Source of the DNA: an uncultured Rhizobiaceae group bacterium | Lineage (GTDB): Bacteria; Pseudomonadota; Alphaproteobacteria; Rhizobiales; Rhizobiaceae | Assembly: GCA_937923355.1 (NCBI GenBank) | Contig: CALAIO010000049.1 | Location: 1-11,775 of the forward strand | Reading direction: 5' to 3' | Length of the DNA stretch: 11,775 nucleotides | Part shown: positions 1 to 5,796 of the stretch, one piece after another | Position numbering within the stretch: the first letter of the stretch is position 1 | How the letters are laid out: each line of letters begins with the position of its first letter | Made by a program: the position numbers and the translations under genes | Notes under the pieces: model-generated | Told to the model about the DNA's origin: nothing | What the model saw: only the letters and a program-made list of their open reading frames with translations | The model's database searches: none

Positions 1-564
1 TATAATGTTACAGAAGACGCTGACCTTGGTGTTCGATTGTTTCGCGAAGGATACCGCTGCAGCACGATTACTTTGCCAACTTTCGAAGAAGCTCCACCAA
101 AGCTCATACCATGGATAAAGCAACGTACGCGCTGGTTAAAAGGCTGGATGCAGACTGTTTTGGTGCATAGCAGAAATCCAGTGCATTTTTTTAGCGATAT
201 GGGATTTAAAAATACAATCGCATTTCACCTGTTACTGACTTCTATTATAATCTCGGCCCTTATTCATCCGCTCTTTCTTTGTGTCATCTTCTGGCAACTC
301 ATTTCTCTTGGTACGCCCTCTGCTGCTGGCGTTGATGGCTTACTGGTTGCAACGAGTGCTTTTAACCTTGTAGGTGGTTATACGACTTACGGGTTACTGG
401 CTTACGCCGTGCTGCAAAGCTCACGATATAGTAGCTGCACAAAATTGTTGTTTACACTTCCTTTTTATTGGATATTGATATCCATTGCAGGTTGGCGGGC
501 ATTTGTTCATTTAATTGTGAAGCCGCATGAATGGGAAAAAACCCCTCACGGCCTCGCCAAATAA
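1..564 (+). CDS. Family-2 membrane glycosyltransferase, C-terminal part (5' end outside window)
   Basis: This reading frame is open from the first base and ends at TAA 562-564, giving the last 187 residues of a larger protein. The visible start, YNVTEDADLG, carries the TED motif of processive family-2 glycosyltransferases, and QRTRWLKGW about 35 residues later is the Q-x-x-R-W acceptor/product-binding motif of cellulose-synthase-like enzymes. Three strongly hydrophobic stretches follow (roughly residues 73-103, 114-138 and 150-172), so the C-terminus is membrane-embedded, and the protein ends in a short polar tail with WEKTPHGL. From the family, it should add sugars from a nucleotide-sugar donor to an extracellular polysaccharide or glycolipid at the inner membrane. 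The sugar and product cannot be told from this fragment. A pentapeptide-repeat gene follows on the same strand after 44 bases. Confidence 0.85.
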   Translation, partial: YNVTEDADLGVRLFREGYRCSTITLPTFEEAPPKLIPWIKQRTRWLKGWMQTVLVHSRNPVHFFSDMGFKNTIAFHLLLTSIIISALIHPLFLCVIFWQLISLGTPSAAGVDGLLVATSAFNLVGGYTTYGLLAYAVLQSSRYSSCTKLLFTLPFYWILISIAGWRAFVHLIVKPHEWEKTPHGLAK

Positions 565-608
565 AGTTTTTCCCTTAATATGCCACAAAGTTACTATCAT
601 GATTTGAA

Positions 609-1343
609 ATGAGAATTTTTGTGAACATTCGACTTGCAAGCTTTGTTGTCATCACAATTTTAGCGACTTCTATATTCAGCGTAGAATATAATTTTATTAC
701 GCGCTCAGCCCATGCTGCATGTACAGATACTGCGGCACCTTTTGTTGATTGGGAAAATTGTCGTAAGCGTAATCTAATCATGGATAGCTTTGATTTTTCT
801 GGTTCAAATTTTACAAAATCGGACTTAAGCGCTTCTGATTTGAGAAATAGCAATCTTACGAAAGCTAAATTTGTAAAAACCAATTTGGTTCGCGCATCTC
901 TCTCAGGCTCTAATGCTCAAGAGGCAAACTTTGAGGGCGTTGTTGCTTCACGCACAGATTTCAGTAAGGGCAATTACAAAAACGCCAGCTTTTTAAAAGC
1001 AGAGATTAGCCGTTCTAATTTTTCAAATAGTAATTTAGAAAATGCAAACATGTCTAAAGCTGATTTGAGCAGGGTGAACTTTTTCAATGCCAATTTGAAG
1101 GGTGTAAACCTTGCCTTTTCGAACATCTCGAGAACTAATTTCACAGGTGCGGGCATTGATGAAAACTTTTCGCTGGAAGGTTCTTACATGTTTCTAACCC
1201 GTATTGAGGGGCTTGATTTGTCTGGTTCAAAAACCCTAAAGCAATGGCAAATTAATATGGCTTGCGGAAATAAAGAAACGATTTTGCCAGAAGGTATTTC
1301 AGCGCCCGATACATGGCCATGCGATTTTGATATCAATAATTAA
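609..1343 (+). CDS. Exported pentapeptide-repeat protein
   Basis: The protein has 244 residues. The N-terminus has basic residues, a hydrophobic stretch (about 9-25) and an AHA-A site at 34-37, which suggests a Sec signal peptide or membrane anchor, although the gap between the hydrophobic core and the cleavage site is long. From about residue 60 to 180 there is a run of five-residue repeats of the A(D/N)Lxx or SNFxx type, for example SNFTKSDLS, NSNLTKAKF and NANLKGVNL, predicted to fold into a right-handed four-sided beta helix. The tail contains one further cysteine pair (MACGNKE, WPCDFD). No catalytic motif is visible, so this is probably a binding or structural protein of the periplasm or surface. 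The start at 609 lacks a strong Shine-Dalgarno, and GTG at 621 is an in-frame alternative. The gene is visibly AT-richer than its neighbours. It ends 12 bases from the convergent dcd stop. Confidence 0.85.
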   Translation: MRIFVNIRLASFVVITILATSIFSVEYNFITRSAHAACTDTAAPFVDWENCRKRNLIMDSFDFSGSNFTKSDLSASDLRNSNLTKAKFVKTNLVRASLSGSNAQEANFEGVVASRTDFSKGNYKNASFLKAEISRSNFSNSNLENANMSKADLSRVNFFNANLKGVNLAFSNISRTNFTGAGIDENFSLEGSYMFLTRIEGLDLSGSKTLKQWQINMACGNKETILPEGISAPDTWPCDFDINN

Positions 1344-1355
1344 GAAATATTTATC

Positions 1356-2447
1356 CTAAGCTTTGAAATGCTTTGAAAGTTTCAAACCTTGCGCCTGATA
1401 GTTTGAGCCCAAGTCCGTACCATAGAGTTGTGCAGGACGATCCAACATATGCTCATAAACAAGACTACCAACGAGTTGGTCATGCTCAAGGATAAATGGG
1501 ACATCATGACTTCGCACTTCCAGAACACCGCGCGAACCTGCGCCACCAGCATGTATATGACCAAAGCCAGGGTCAAAAAAGCCTGCGTAATGCACACGGA
1601 ATTCGCCTACCATGGTGTCATAAGGAACCATTTCGGCCGCATATAAAGGTGGCACATGAACTGCTTCGTTTGAAACGAGAATATAAAATTCATCGGGATC
1701 AAGCACCAAATCTTGTGTGCCATGATTATAAATAGGTTCCCAAAAGTCTAAAATCTCATGCGCTGCTTTTTTGTCAACATCCACCAGACCTGTATGACGC
1801 TTGCCACGGTAGCCAACCAGTCCGTTTTCATCACCCTTAAGGTCAATAGACATGCCAATGCCGCCATTACGGATAGTGGGTTCATTTCGCGCAACCAAGG
1901 TTTCTTTATTATGCAGATCGAGCAACTCGTCATCACTTAAAACCGTACGACCTTTTCTAAATCTAATTTGAGAAAGCCTGGAACCTTCGCGTGCGACAAT
2001 AGGAAAAGTCATCGGGCTGACTTCCAGATAAAGCGGGCCTTTATAACCTGCAGGGATTTGATCGAATGCCTGACTTTCGTCAACAATAACCCGCGTAAAA
2101 ATATCAAGACGTCCTGTCGAGCTTTTTGGATTTGCAGATGCTTCAATATCGGATGGCAGGGCAAGGCTCTCAATTAGCGGAACCAGATATACACATCCGG
2201 TTTCAAGAATGGCACCATCGGTTAAATCAAGTTCATGCAGTTTAAAGCGATCAAGTTTTTGACTAACAGACCTTCCCTTGCCTGGCAGAAATGATGCTCT
2301 TACACGATAGGCTTTCTTGCCCAAACGCAAATCCAGACTTGCAGGTTGGACCTGATCGGAATCAAACGGTTTTTCCGCAAGGATGCTTGCATCCGCATGC
2401 AGCTGTTCGATGCTGGCATCTGAGAGAATTCCTGTTGTGCGTTTCAT
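1356..2447 (-). CDS. dcd: dCTP deaminase, long double-domain alphaproteobacterial form
   Basis: Deaminates dCTP to dUTP, feeding dTMP synthesis through dUTPase in the cytosol. I chose the ATG at 2447 (MKRTTGILSD, 363 residues) over an in-frame TTG nine bases upstream, because the length then fits the family. The N-terminal half has QPASLDLRLG (about 34-43) and NPKSSTGRLD (106-115), the trimer/dUTPase-fold signature. The C-terminal half has HYAGFFDPGFG (286-296) followed by GVLEVRSHDVPF (307-318), in which the glutamate of LEV aligns with the catalytic Glu of E. coli Dcd. The protein is nearly twice as long as E. coli Dcd (about 190 residues) and appears to hold two copies of the fold. This is the known long form of Alphaproteobacteria and not a new fusion. 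The gene is divergent from metZ, with 227 bases between start codons. Function is firm from motifs; whether it is mono- or bifunctional with dUTPase cannot be seen. Confidence 0.9.
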   Translation of the reverse strand: MKRTTGILSDASIEQLHADASILAEKPFDSDQVQPASLDLRLGKKAYRVRASFLPGKGRSVSQKLDRFKLHELDLTDGAILETGCVYLVPLIESLALPSDIEASANPKSSTGRLDIFTRVIVDESQAFDQIPAGYKGPLYLEVSPMTFPIVAREGSRLSQIRFRKGRTVLSDDELLDLHNKETLVARNEPTIRNGGIGMSIDLKGDENGLVGYRGKRHTGLVDVDKKAAHEILDFWEPIYNHGTQDLVLDPDEFYILVSNEAVHVPPLYAAEMVPYDTMVGEFRVHYAGFFDPGFGHIHAGGAGSRGVLEVRSHDVPFILEHDQLVGSLVYEHMLDRPAQLYGTDLGSNYQAQGLKLSKHFKA

Positions 2448-2499
2448 TGCGTTCAACCAAACTTGAAAATTACTTTACCCTAAATAAAGCTAAGTTTGA

Positions 2500-2528
2500 T
2501 TGACGTGAAGGGGGATATGCAGTAAATC
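2500..2528 (+). promoter_or_regulatory. Candidate sigma-70 promoter for the metZ leader
   Basis: TTGACG at 2500-2505 is a good -35 match and TAAATC at 2523-2528 a weak -10, with a 17-base spacer. Transcription would begin near 2535, just ahead of the first base of the SAM-II aptamer at 2538, which is the placement expected for a riboswitch leader. The -10 matches consensus at only three of six positions, so this rests mainly on spacing and position. Confidence 0.4.
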
Positions 2529-2537
2529 ACACTTAAT

Positions 2538-2590
2538 CGTGGTGATTTGGGCCGGCCGGCTTGCAGCCACGTTAAAAAAGTTGCTAAAGG
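2538..2590 (+). promoter_or_regulatory. SAM-II riboswitch aptamer
   Basis: Binds S-adenosylmethionine and represses methionine biosynthesis when SAM is plentiful. The P1 stem is CGTGG at 2538-2542 paired with CCACG at 2567-2571. The conserved GTGATTTG follows the first arm, CTTGCAGCCACG closes the loop side, and GTTAAA and GCTAAAGG form the conserved 3' segment. A loop segment at 2558-2562 (GGCTT) can pair with AAGTT at 2578-2582, consistent with the H-type pseudoknot of the class. The variable loop is GC-rich and palindromic (GCCGGCCGGC at 2551-2560). The location upstream of metZ in an alphaproteobacterial context matches known members. The identification comes from recognising the conserved sequence; no covariance search was run. 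Confidence 0.92.
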
Positions 2591-2598
2591 GCCGAATT

Positions 2599-2617
2599 TG
2601 CGGAAATACAATCCGCA
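2599..2617 (+). promoter_or_regulatory. Small hairpin between aptamer and terminator (possible switching element)
   Basis: TGCGGA at 2599-2604 pairs perfectly with TCCGCA at 2612-2617 around a 7-base loop. The 5' arm, extended by one A, can instead pair with TTCGCA at 2639-2644 with one bulged G, which would break the terminator stem. This makes it a candidate antiterminator segment. The role is an inference from base pairing only. Confidence 0.45.
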
Positions 2618-2626
2618 TTTCAGGAA

Positions 2627-2663
2627 CCGGAACGCGACTTCGCATTCTGGTTTTTTTGTTTTT
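2627..2663 (+). terminator. Intrinsic terminator in the metZ leader
   Basis: CCGGAA at 2627-2632 pairs with TTCTGG at 2645-2650 (one G-T wobble), and GCG at 2634-2636 pairs with CGC at 2641-2643 around an ACTT tetraloop, with one C-A mismatch inside the stem. Seven T residues follow directly at 2651-2657, then G and more T to 2663. This is a textbook rho-independent terminator, placed between the SAM-II aptamer and the metZ Shine-Dalgarno. It probably forms the expression platform of the riboswitch. Confidence 0.75.
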
Positions 2664-2667
2664 GGAG
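2664..2667 (+). promoter_or_regulatory. metZ ribosome binding site
   Basis: GGAG sits 7 bases before ATG 2675, directly after the terminator T-tract. It decides the start in favour of ATG 2675 over the in-frame TTG at 2669, which is only one base away from the GGAG. Confidence 0.75.
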
Positions 2668-2674
2668 TTTGAAA

Positions 2675-3862
2675 ATGTCATCTGGAAAAAATTGGCGCCC
2701 AGCTACAAAGCTTATCCATAGTGGCACATCGCGCAGTCAGTTTGGAGAAACATCTGAGGCGCTTTATCTAACCCAAGGTTATCTTTATGACAGTGCCGAA
2801 GCAGCAGAAGCTCGCTTCAAGGGTGAAGGTGACGGCTATATTTATTCGCGTTACGGCAACCCAACGGTCTCGATGTTCGAAGAACGTATGTGCGAAATGG
2901 AAGGCGCGGAAGATGCCCGCGCCATGGCGTCTGGCATGGCTGCGGTACATTCAGCCATTTCATGCCAAGCAAAGGCAGGAGATCATATTGTTGCGGCAAA
3001 GGCACTCTTTGGCTCTTGTCGTTGGGTTATAGAAACCCTGATGCCTCAGTATGGCGTAGAATTTACGCTCGTAGACGGCAAAGATTTGAACGCTTGGAAA
3101 AAAGCAATTCGCCCAAATACAACCATTTTTTTCCTGGAAAGCCCGACCAACCCGACGCTTGAACTTGTAGACATCAAAGCGGTTGCAGATTTAGCCCATG
3201 AAAATGATGCGGTACTGATCGTCGATAATGTTTTTGCAACGCCCATGTATCAACGCCCCATGGAACTTGGTGCAGATATTGTGATGTATTCCACGACCAA
3301 ACATATCGATGGTCAGGGCAGATGTCTTGGCGGCATAGTTCTTGGAACTGAAGAATGGGTAAATGAACATCTGCACGAATTTTTCAGACATACAGGGCCA
3401 TCCATGAGCCCGTTTAATGCTTGGAACTTTTTGAAGGGCCTTGAGACATTACCTGTTCGCGTCACCCAGCAAACAAAAAGTGCAGGCAAGATTGCAGAAC
3501 ATCTTTTTCAAAGCAAATCTGTTACCCAGATGATTTATCCAGGGCATGAAAGTCATCCGCAGGCAGAAATTGCACAAAAGCAAATGAGTGGTGGTTCGAC
3601 CATGGTTTGCTTTGAAGTCGAGGGTGGCAAACCCTCTGCTTTCAAATTCATCAATGCGCTTGAAACGATTAGGATTTCAAACAATCTTGGTGACGCTAAA
3701 AGTCTGATTACGCATCCGGCTACGACAACGCACAAGAATCTTTCTGACGAAGACCGCGTAGAAGTTGGAATTACGGATGGCACGCTTAGACTTTCTGTTG
3801 GACTTGAAGATGAAGACGATTTGCTTGAAGACATTCAAATGGCGCTTGATAGCCTTTCCTGA
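2675..3862 (+). CDS. metZ: O-succinylhomoserine sulfhydrylase
   Basis: A PLP-dependent cytosolic enzyme that combines an activated homoserine (O-succinylhomoserine) with sulfide to give homocysteine, the direct-sulfhydrylation route to methionine. The 395-residue protein has the full length of the Cys/Met metabolism PLP family. YSRYGNPT (57-64) binds the phosphate of the neighbouring subunit's cofactor, SGMAA (86-90) is the glycine-containing cofactor loop, VDNVFATP (183-190) holds the Asp that contacts the pyridine nitrogen, and STTKHIDG (206-213) holds the Schiff-base lysine K209. RISNNLGDAKSLITHPATTTH near the C-terminus is the usual substrate/carboxylate region. Family members differ in substrate; the MetZ assignment over cystathionine gamma-synthase or beta-lyase rests on overall likeness and on the SAM-II leader, which also supports SAM feedback control. 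A gap of 74 bases separates it from apaG. Confidence 0.93.
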   Translation: MSSGKNWRPATKLIHSGTSRSQFGETSEALYLTQGYLYDSAEAAEARFKGEGDGYIYSRYGNPTVSMFEERMCEMEGAEDARAMASGMAAVHSAISCQAKAGDHIVAAKALFGSCRWVIETLMPQYGVEFTLVDGKDLNAWKKAIRPNTTIFFLESPTNPTLELVDIKAVADLAHENDAVLIVDNVFATPMYQRPMELGADIVMYSTTKHIDGQGRCLGGIVLGTEEWVNEHLHEFFRHTGPSMSPFNAWNFLKGLETLPVRVTQQTKSAGKIAEHLFQSKSVTQMIYPGHESHPQAEIAQKQMSGGSTMVCFEVEGGKPSAFKFINALETIRISNNLGDAKSLITHPATTTHKNLSDEDRVEVGITDGTLRLSVGLEDEDDLLEDIQMALDSLS

Positions 3863-3936
3863 TTTTTAATTCAGTGTTGGGCTACGTTTAAAATCATGCT
3901 AAAACTGAACACGAATTATACGAGGCATGGTCTATA

Positions 3937-4329
3937 ATGTTCAAAGCAACAACACATGATGTTAGCGTAACAGTCATGCCTGTCTATATCGATGAAAGGT
4001 CAAATCCAGCTGCCTCGCAGTATTTCTGGGCTTACCGTGTTGTCATCGAAAATAATTCTGATCAAACACTACAACTGCTAACACGTTACTGGAATATCAC
4101 AGACAGTAACGGGCATGTTGAAGAAGTGAGCGGGGACGGCGTTATTGGAGAGCAGCCCACTTTGAAAGCTGGTGAGAATTTCAGTTATACGAGTGGCTGT
4201 CCTTTGCGAACCCCATCAGGCATCATGGTTGGGTATTACATGATGCAAAATGAGTTTAGAGAAATGATAAAGGTTGACATACCTGCTTTTCCGCTCGACC
4301 TGCCTGATCTTAGTCCTGTCGTAAATTGA
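3937..4329 (+). CDS. apaG: ApaG domain protein
   Basis: The 130-residue protein is a full-length stand-alone ApaG domain, a small fibronectin-III-like beta sandwich. Typical stretches are the N-terminal VSVTVMPVYIDERSNP, the central YFWAYRVVIENNS and LLTRYWNITDSNG, and GVIGEQPTLKAGENFSYTSGCPL followed by GIMVGYYMM. In enterobacteria the gene is linked to cobalt/magnesium resistance and diadenosine tetraphosphate metabolism, but the biochemical activity is not established. CGAGG at 3921-3925, 11 bases before the ATG, is a loosely spaced ribosome site. The next gene, trkH, starts 13 bases after the stop, so the two are very likely co-transcribed. The metZ-apaG gap has no clear terminator, so read-through from metZ is possible. 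Confidence 0.93.
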   Translation: MFKATTHDVSVTVMPVYIDERSNPAASQYFWAYRVVIENNSDQTLQLLTRYWNITDSNGHVEEVSGDGVIGEQPTLKAGENFSYTSGCPLRTPSGIMVGYYMMQNEFREMIKVDIPAFPLDLPDLSPVVN

Positions 4330-4342
4330 GAACCCAAACTTC

Positions 4343-5794
4343 ATGATTGCAGATCTCCGCCCAATTTTCCTTATCGTCGGATTGTTAATCGCCACACTAG
4401 GTGGTGCGATGTTTTTGCCTGCTGCAGTAGATTTTCTTGCCGATAATGATGATTGGGAAGTGTTCGCCTTTACAGGCTCCATCACACTACTAGTTGGACT
4501 TGGTCTTTATTCAGGTGCCCGCGGCACTACCAAGGGCATGTCAACGCGCCAAGCATTTGTTATGACTACCGCAGTTTGGGTTGCGCTGGTTTTCTTTGGG
4601 TCAATTCCATATTTATTATCAGGTGCGGTGCCTACCTTCACCGATGCTTTTTTTGAATCGATGTCAGGGCTTACCACGACGGGTTCCACCGTCATCACAG
4701 GTCTTGATACGCAGCCACCAGGCATTTTGCTTTGGCGAGGCATACAACAATGGCTGGGCGGATTGGGTATTATTGTGATGGCAGTTGCCGTTCTGCCTAT
4801 GTTGCAAGTTGGTGGTATGCAGCTTTTTAAAATTGAGGCTTTTGATACGGCTGAAAAAATCATGCCGCGAGCGACACAAATTTCAGGCATGCTTACGTTT
4901 GTCTTTATTGTAATTACGGCCATATGTATCTTGGCATATCTGTTTGCAGGCATGCGTCTTCAGGATGCTGTCGTTCATGGCATGACTACAGTTGCTACAG
5001 GCGGGTTTTCCACCAGAGATGCTTCCATGGGTTATTTTGAAAGTCATACAATTCATTTGATTGCCGTAACCTTCATGATACTGGGTTCAATCCCTTTTAT
5101 TCTTTATGTACAGGCAACCAGAGGGCAGCCAGAAAAGCTCTGGCAAAATTCACAAGTTCAGGTTTTCTTTTTTGCAGTTGTTTTTTGTACGTTCATTGCC
5201 TGGTTGCTTAATACGCCTGTTGAAGGCGCAGATGGATCGACACGATTTGTGGAAGCACTTTTCAATGTTACTTCTGTTATTACAGGGACAGGATACTCCT
5301 CAACGGATTACGGACAATGGGCACCAGGCACTAATGCGTTTTTCTTTGCAATCATGTTCATTGGTGGTTGCGCCGGGTCGACTTCTTGCGGGATAAAAAT
5401 CTTCCGCTTTCAGATTTTGTTTGAAACCATCAAGCAGCACCTGAGACGTATATTTTATCCAAACGGCATTTTCATAATGCGTTTTAATGGAAAGCAAATT
5501 GAAGATACGGCTGCGACTGCGGTGATGAACTTTTTTGCTGTATACTTTTTGCTCTTTGGTATTTTTGCAATTCTGCTAAATTTAACGGGGCTTGATTTTC
5601 TTACTTCCATGTCTGCAGCAGGTACGGCAATATCAAATGTTGGCCCAGGACTTGGCAGTACGATTGGCCCTGCATCCACGTTTCAGGACTTAAATGACAC
5701 AGCCAAATGGATACTCTCTGCCGCCATGCTGGTTGGTCGTCTGGAACTGTTCACAGTTTTGGTCTTGTTCATGCCAAGGTTTTGGAGAGCCTAG
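4343..5794 (+). CDS. trkH: Trk-type potassium uptake transporter, membrane subunit
   Basis: This is the pore-forming inner-membrane subunit for K+ uptake, 483 residues, full length for TrkH. Four pore-loop repeats are visible, each with the selectivity-filter glycine: TTTGST (111-116), TVATGGFS (216-223), VITGTGYS (312-319) and ISNVGPGLG (430-438). Hydrophobic segments alternate with them through the whole length, giving the M1-P-M2 fourfold architecture. GCAGSTSCGIKIFR (342-355) matches the conserved region that follows the third pore loop, and the end, RLELFTVLVLFMPRFWR, is the family's usual C-terminus. TrkH proteins work with the cytosolic NAD/ATP-binding TrkA ring, which is not in this window. 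The gene probably shares a transcript with apaG. It ends 2 bases from the convergent pump gene, so transcripts of the two probably overlap. Confidence 0.95.
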   Translation: MIADLRPIFLIVGLLIATLGGAMFLPAAVDFLADNDDWEVFAFTGSITLLVGLGLYSGARGTTKGMSTRQAFVMTTAVWVALVFFGSIPYLLSGAVPTFTDAFFESMSGLTTTGSTVITGLDTQPPGILLWRGIQQWLGGLGIIVMAVAVLPMLQVGGMQLFKIEAFDTAEKIMPRATQISGMLTFVFIVITAICILAYLFAGMRLQDAVVHGMTTVATGGFSTRDASMGYFESHTIHLIAVTFMILGSIPFILYVQATRGQPEKLWQNSQVQVFFFAVVFCTFIAWLLNTPVEGADGSTRFVEALFNVTSVITGTGYSSTDYGQWAPGTNAFFFAIMFIGGCAGSTSCGIKIFRFQILFETIKQHLRRIFYPNGIFIMRFNGKQIEDTAATAVMNFFAVYFLLFGIFAILLNLTGLDFLTSMSAAGTAISNVGPGLGSTIGPASTFQDLNDTAKWILSAAMLVGRLELFTVLVLFMPRFWRA

Positions 5795-5796
5795 TT

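Noticed and set aside
533..574. GGGAAAAA and TTTTTCCC around the end of the glycosyltransferase gene as a terminator
   Set aside because: The arms are 26 bases apart, the stem is mostly A-T and no T-tract follows, so it is not a convincing terminator.
2448..2456. TTG start for dcd three codons upstream
   Set aside because: ATG 2447 gives the normal family start and length; there is no ribosome site favouring the TTG.
3863..3936. TTGGGC (3877-3882) and TAAAAC (3900-3905) as an apaG promoter
   Set aside because: The 17-base spacing is right but both boxes are weak, and read-through from metZ is equally possible.
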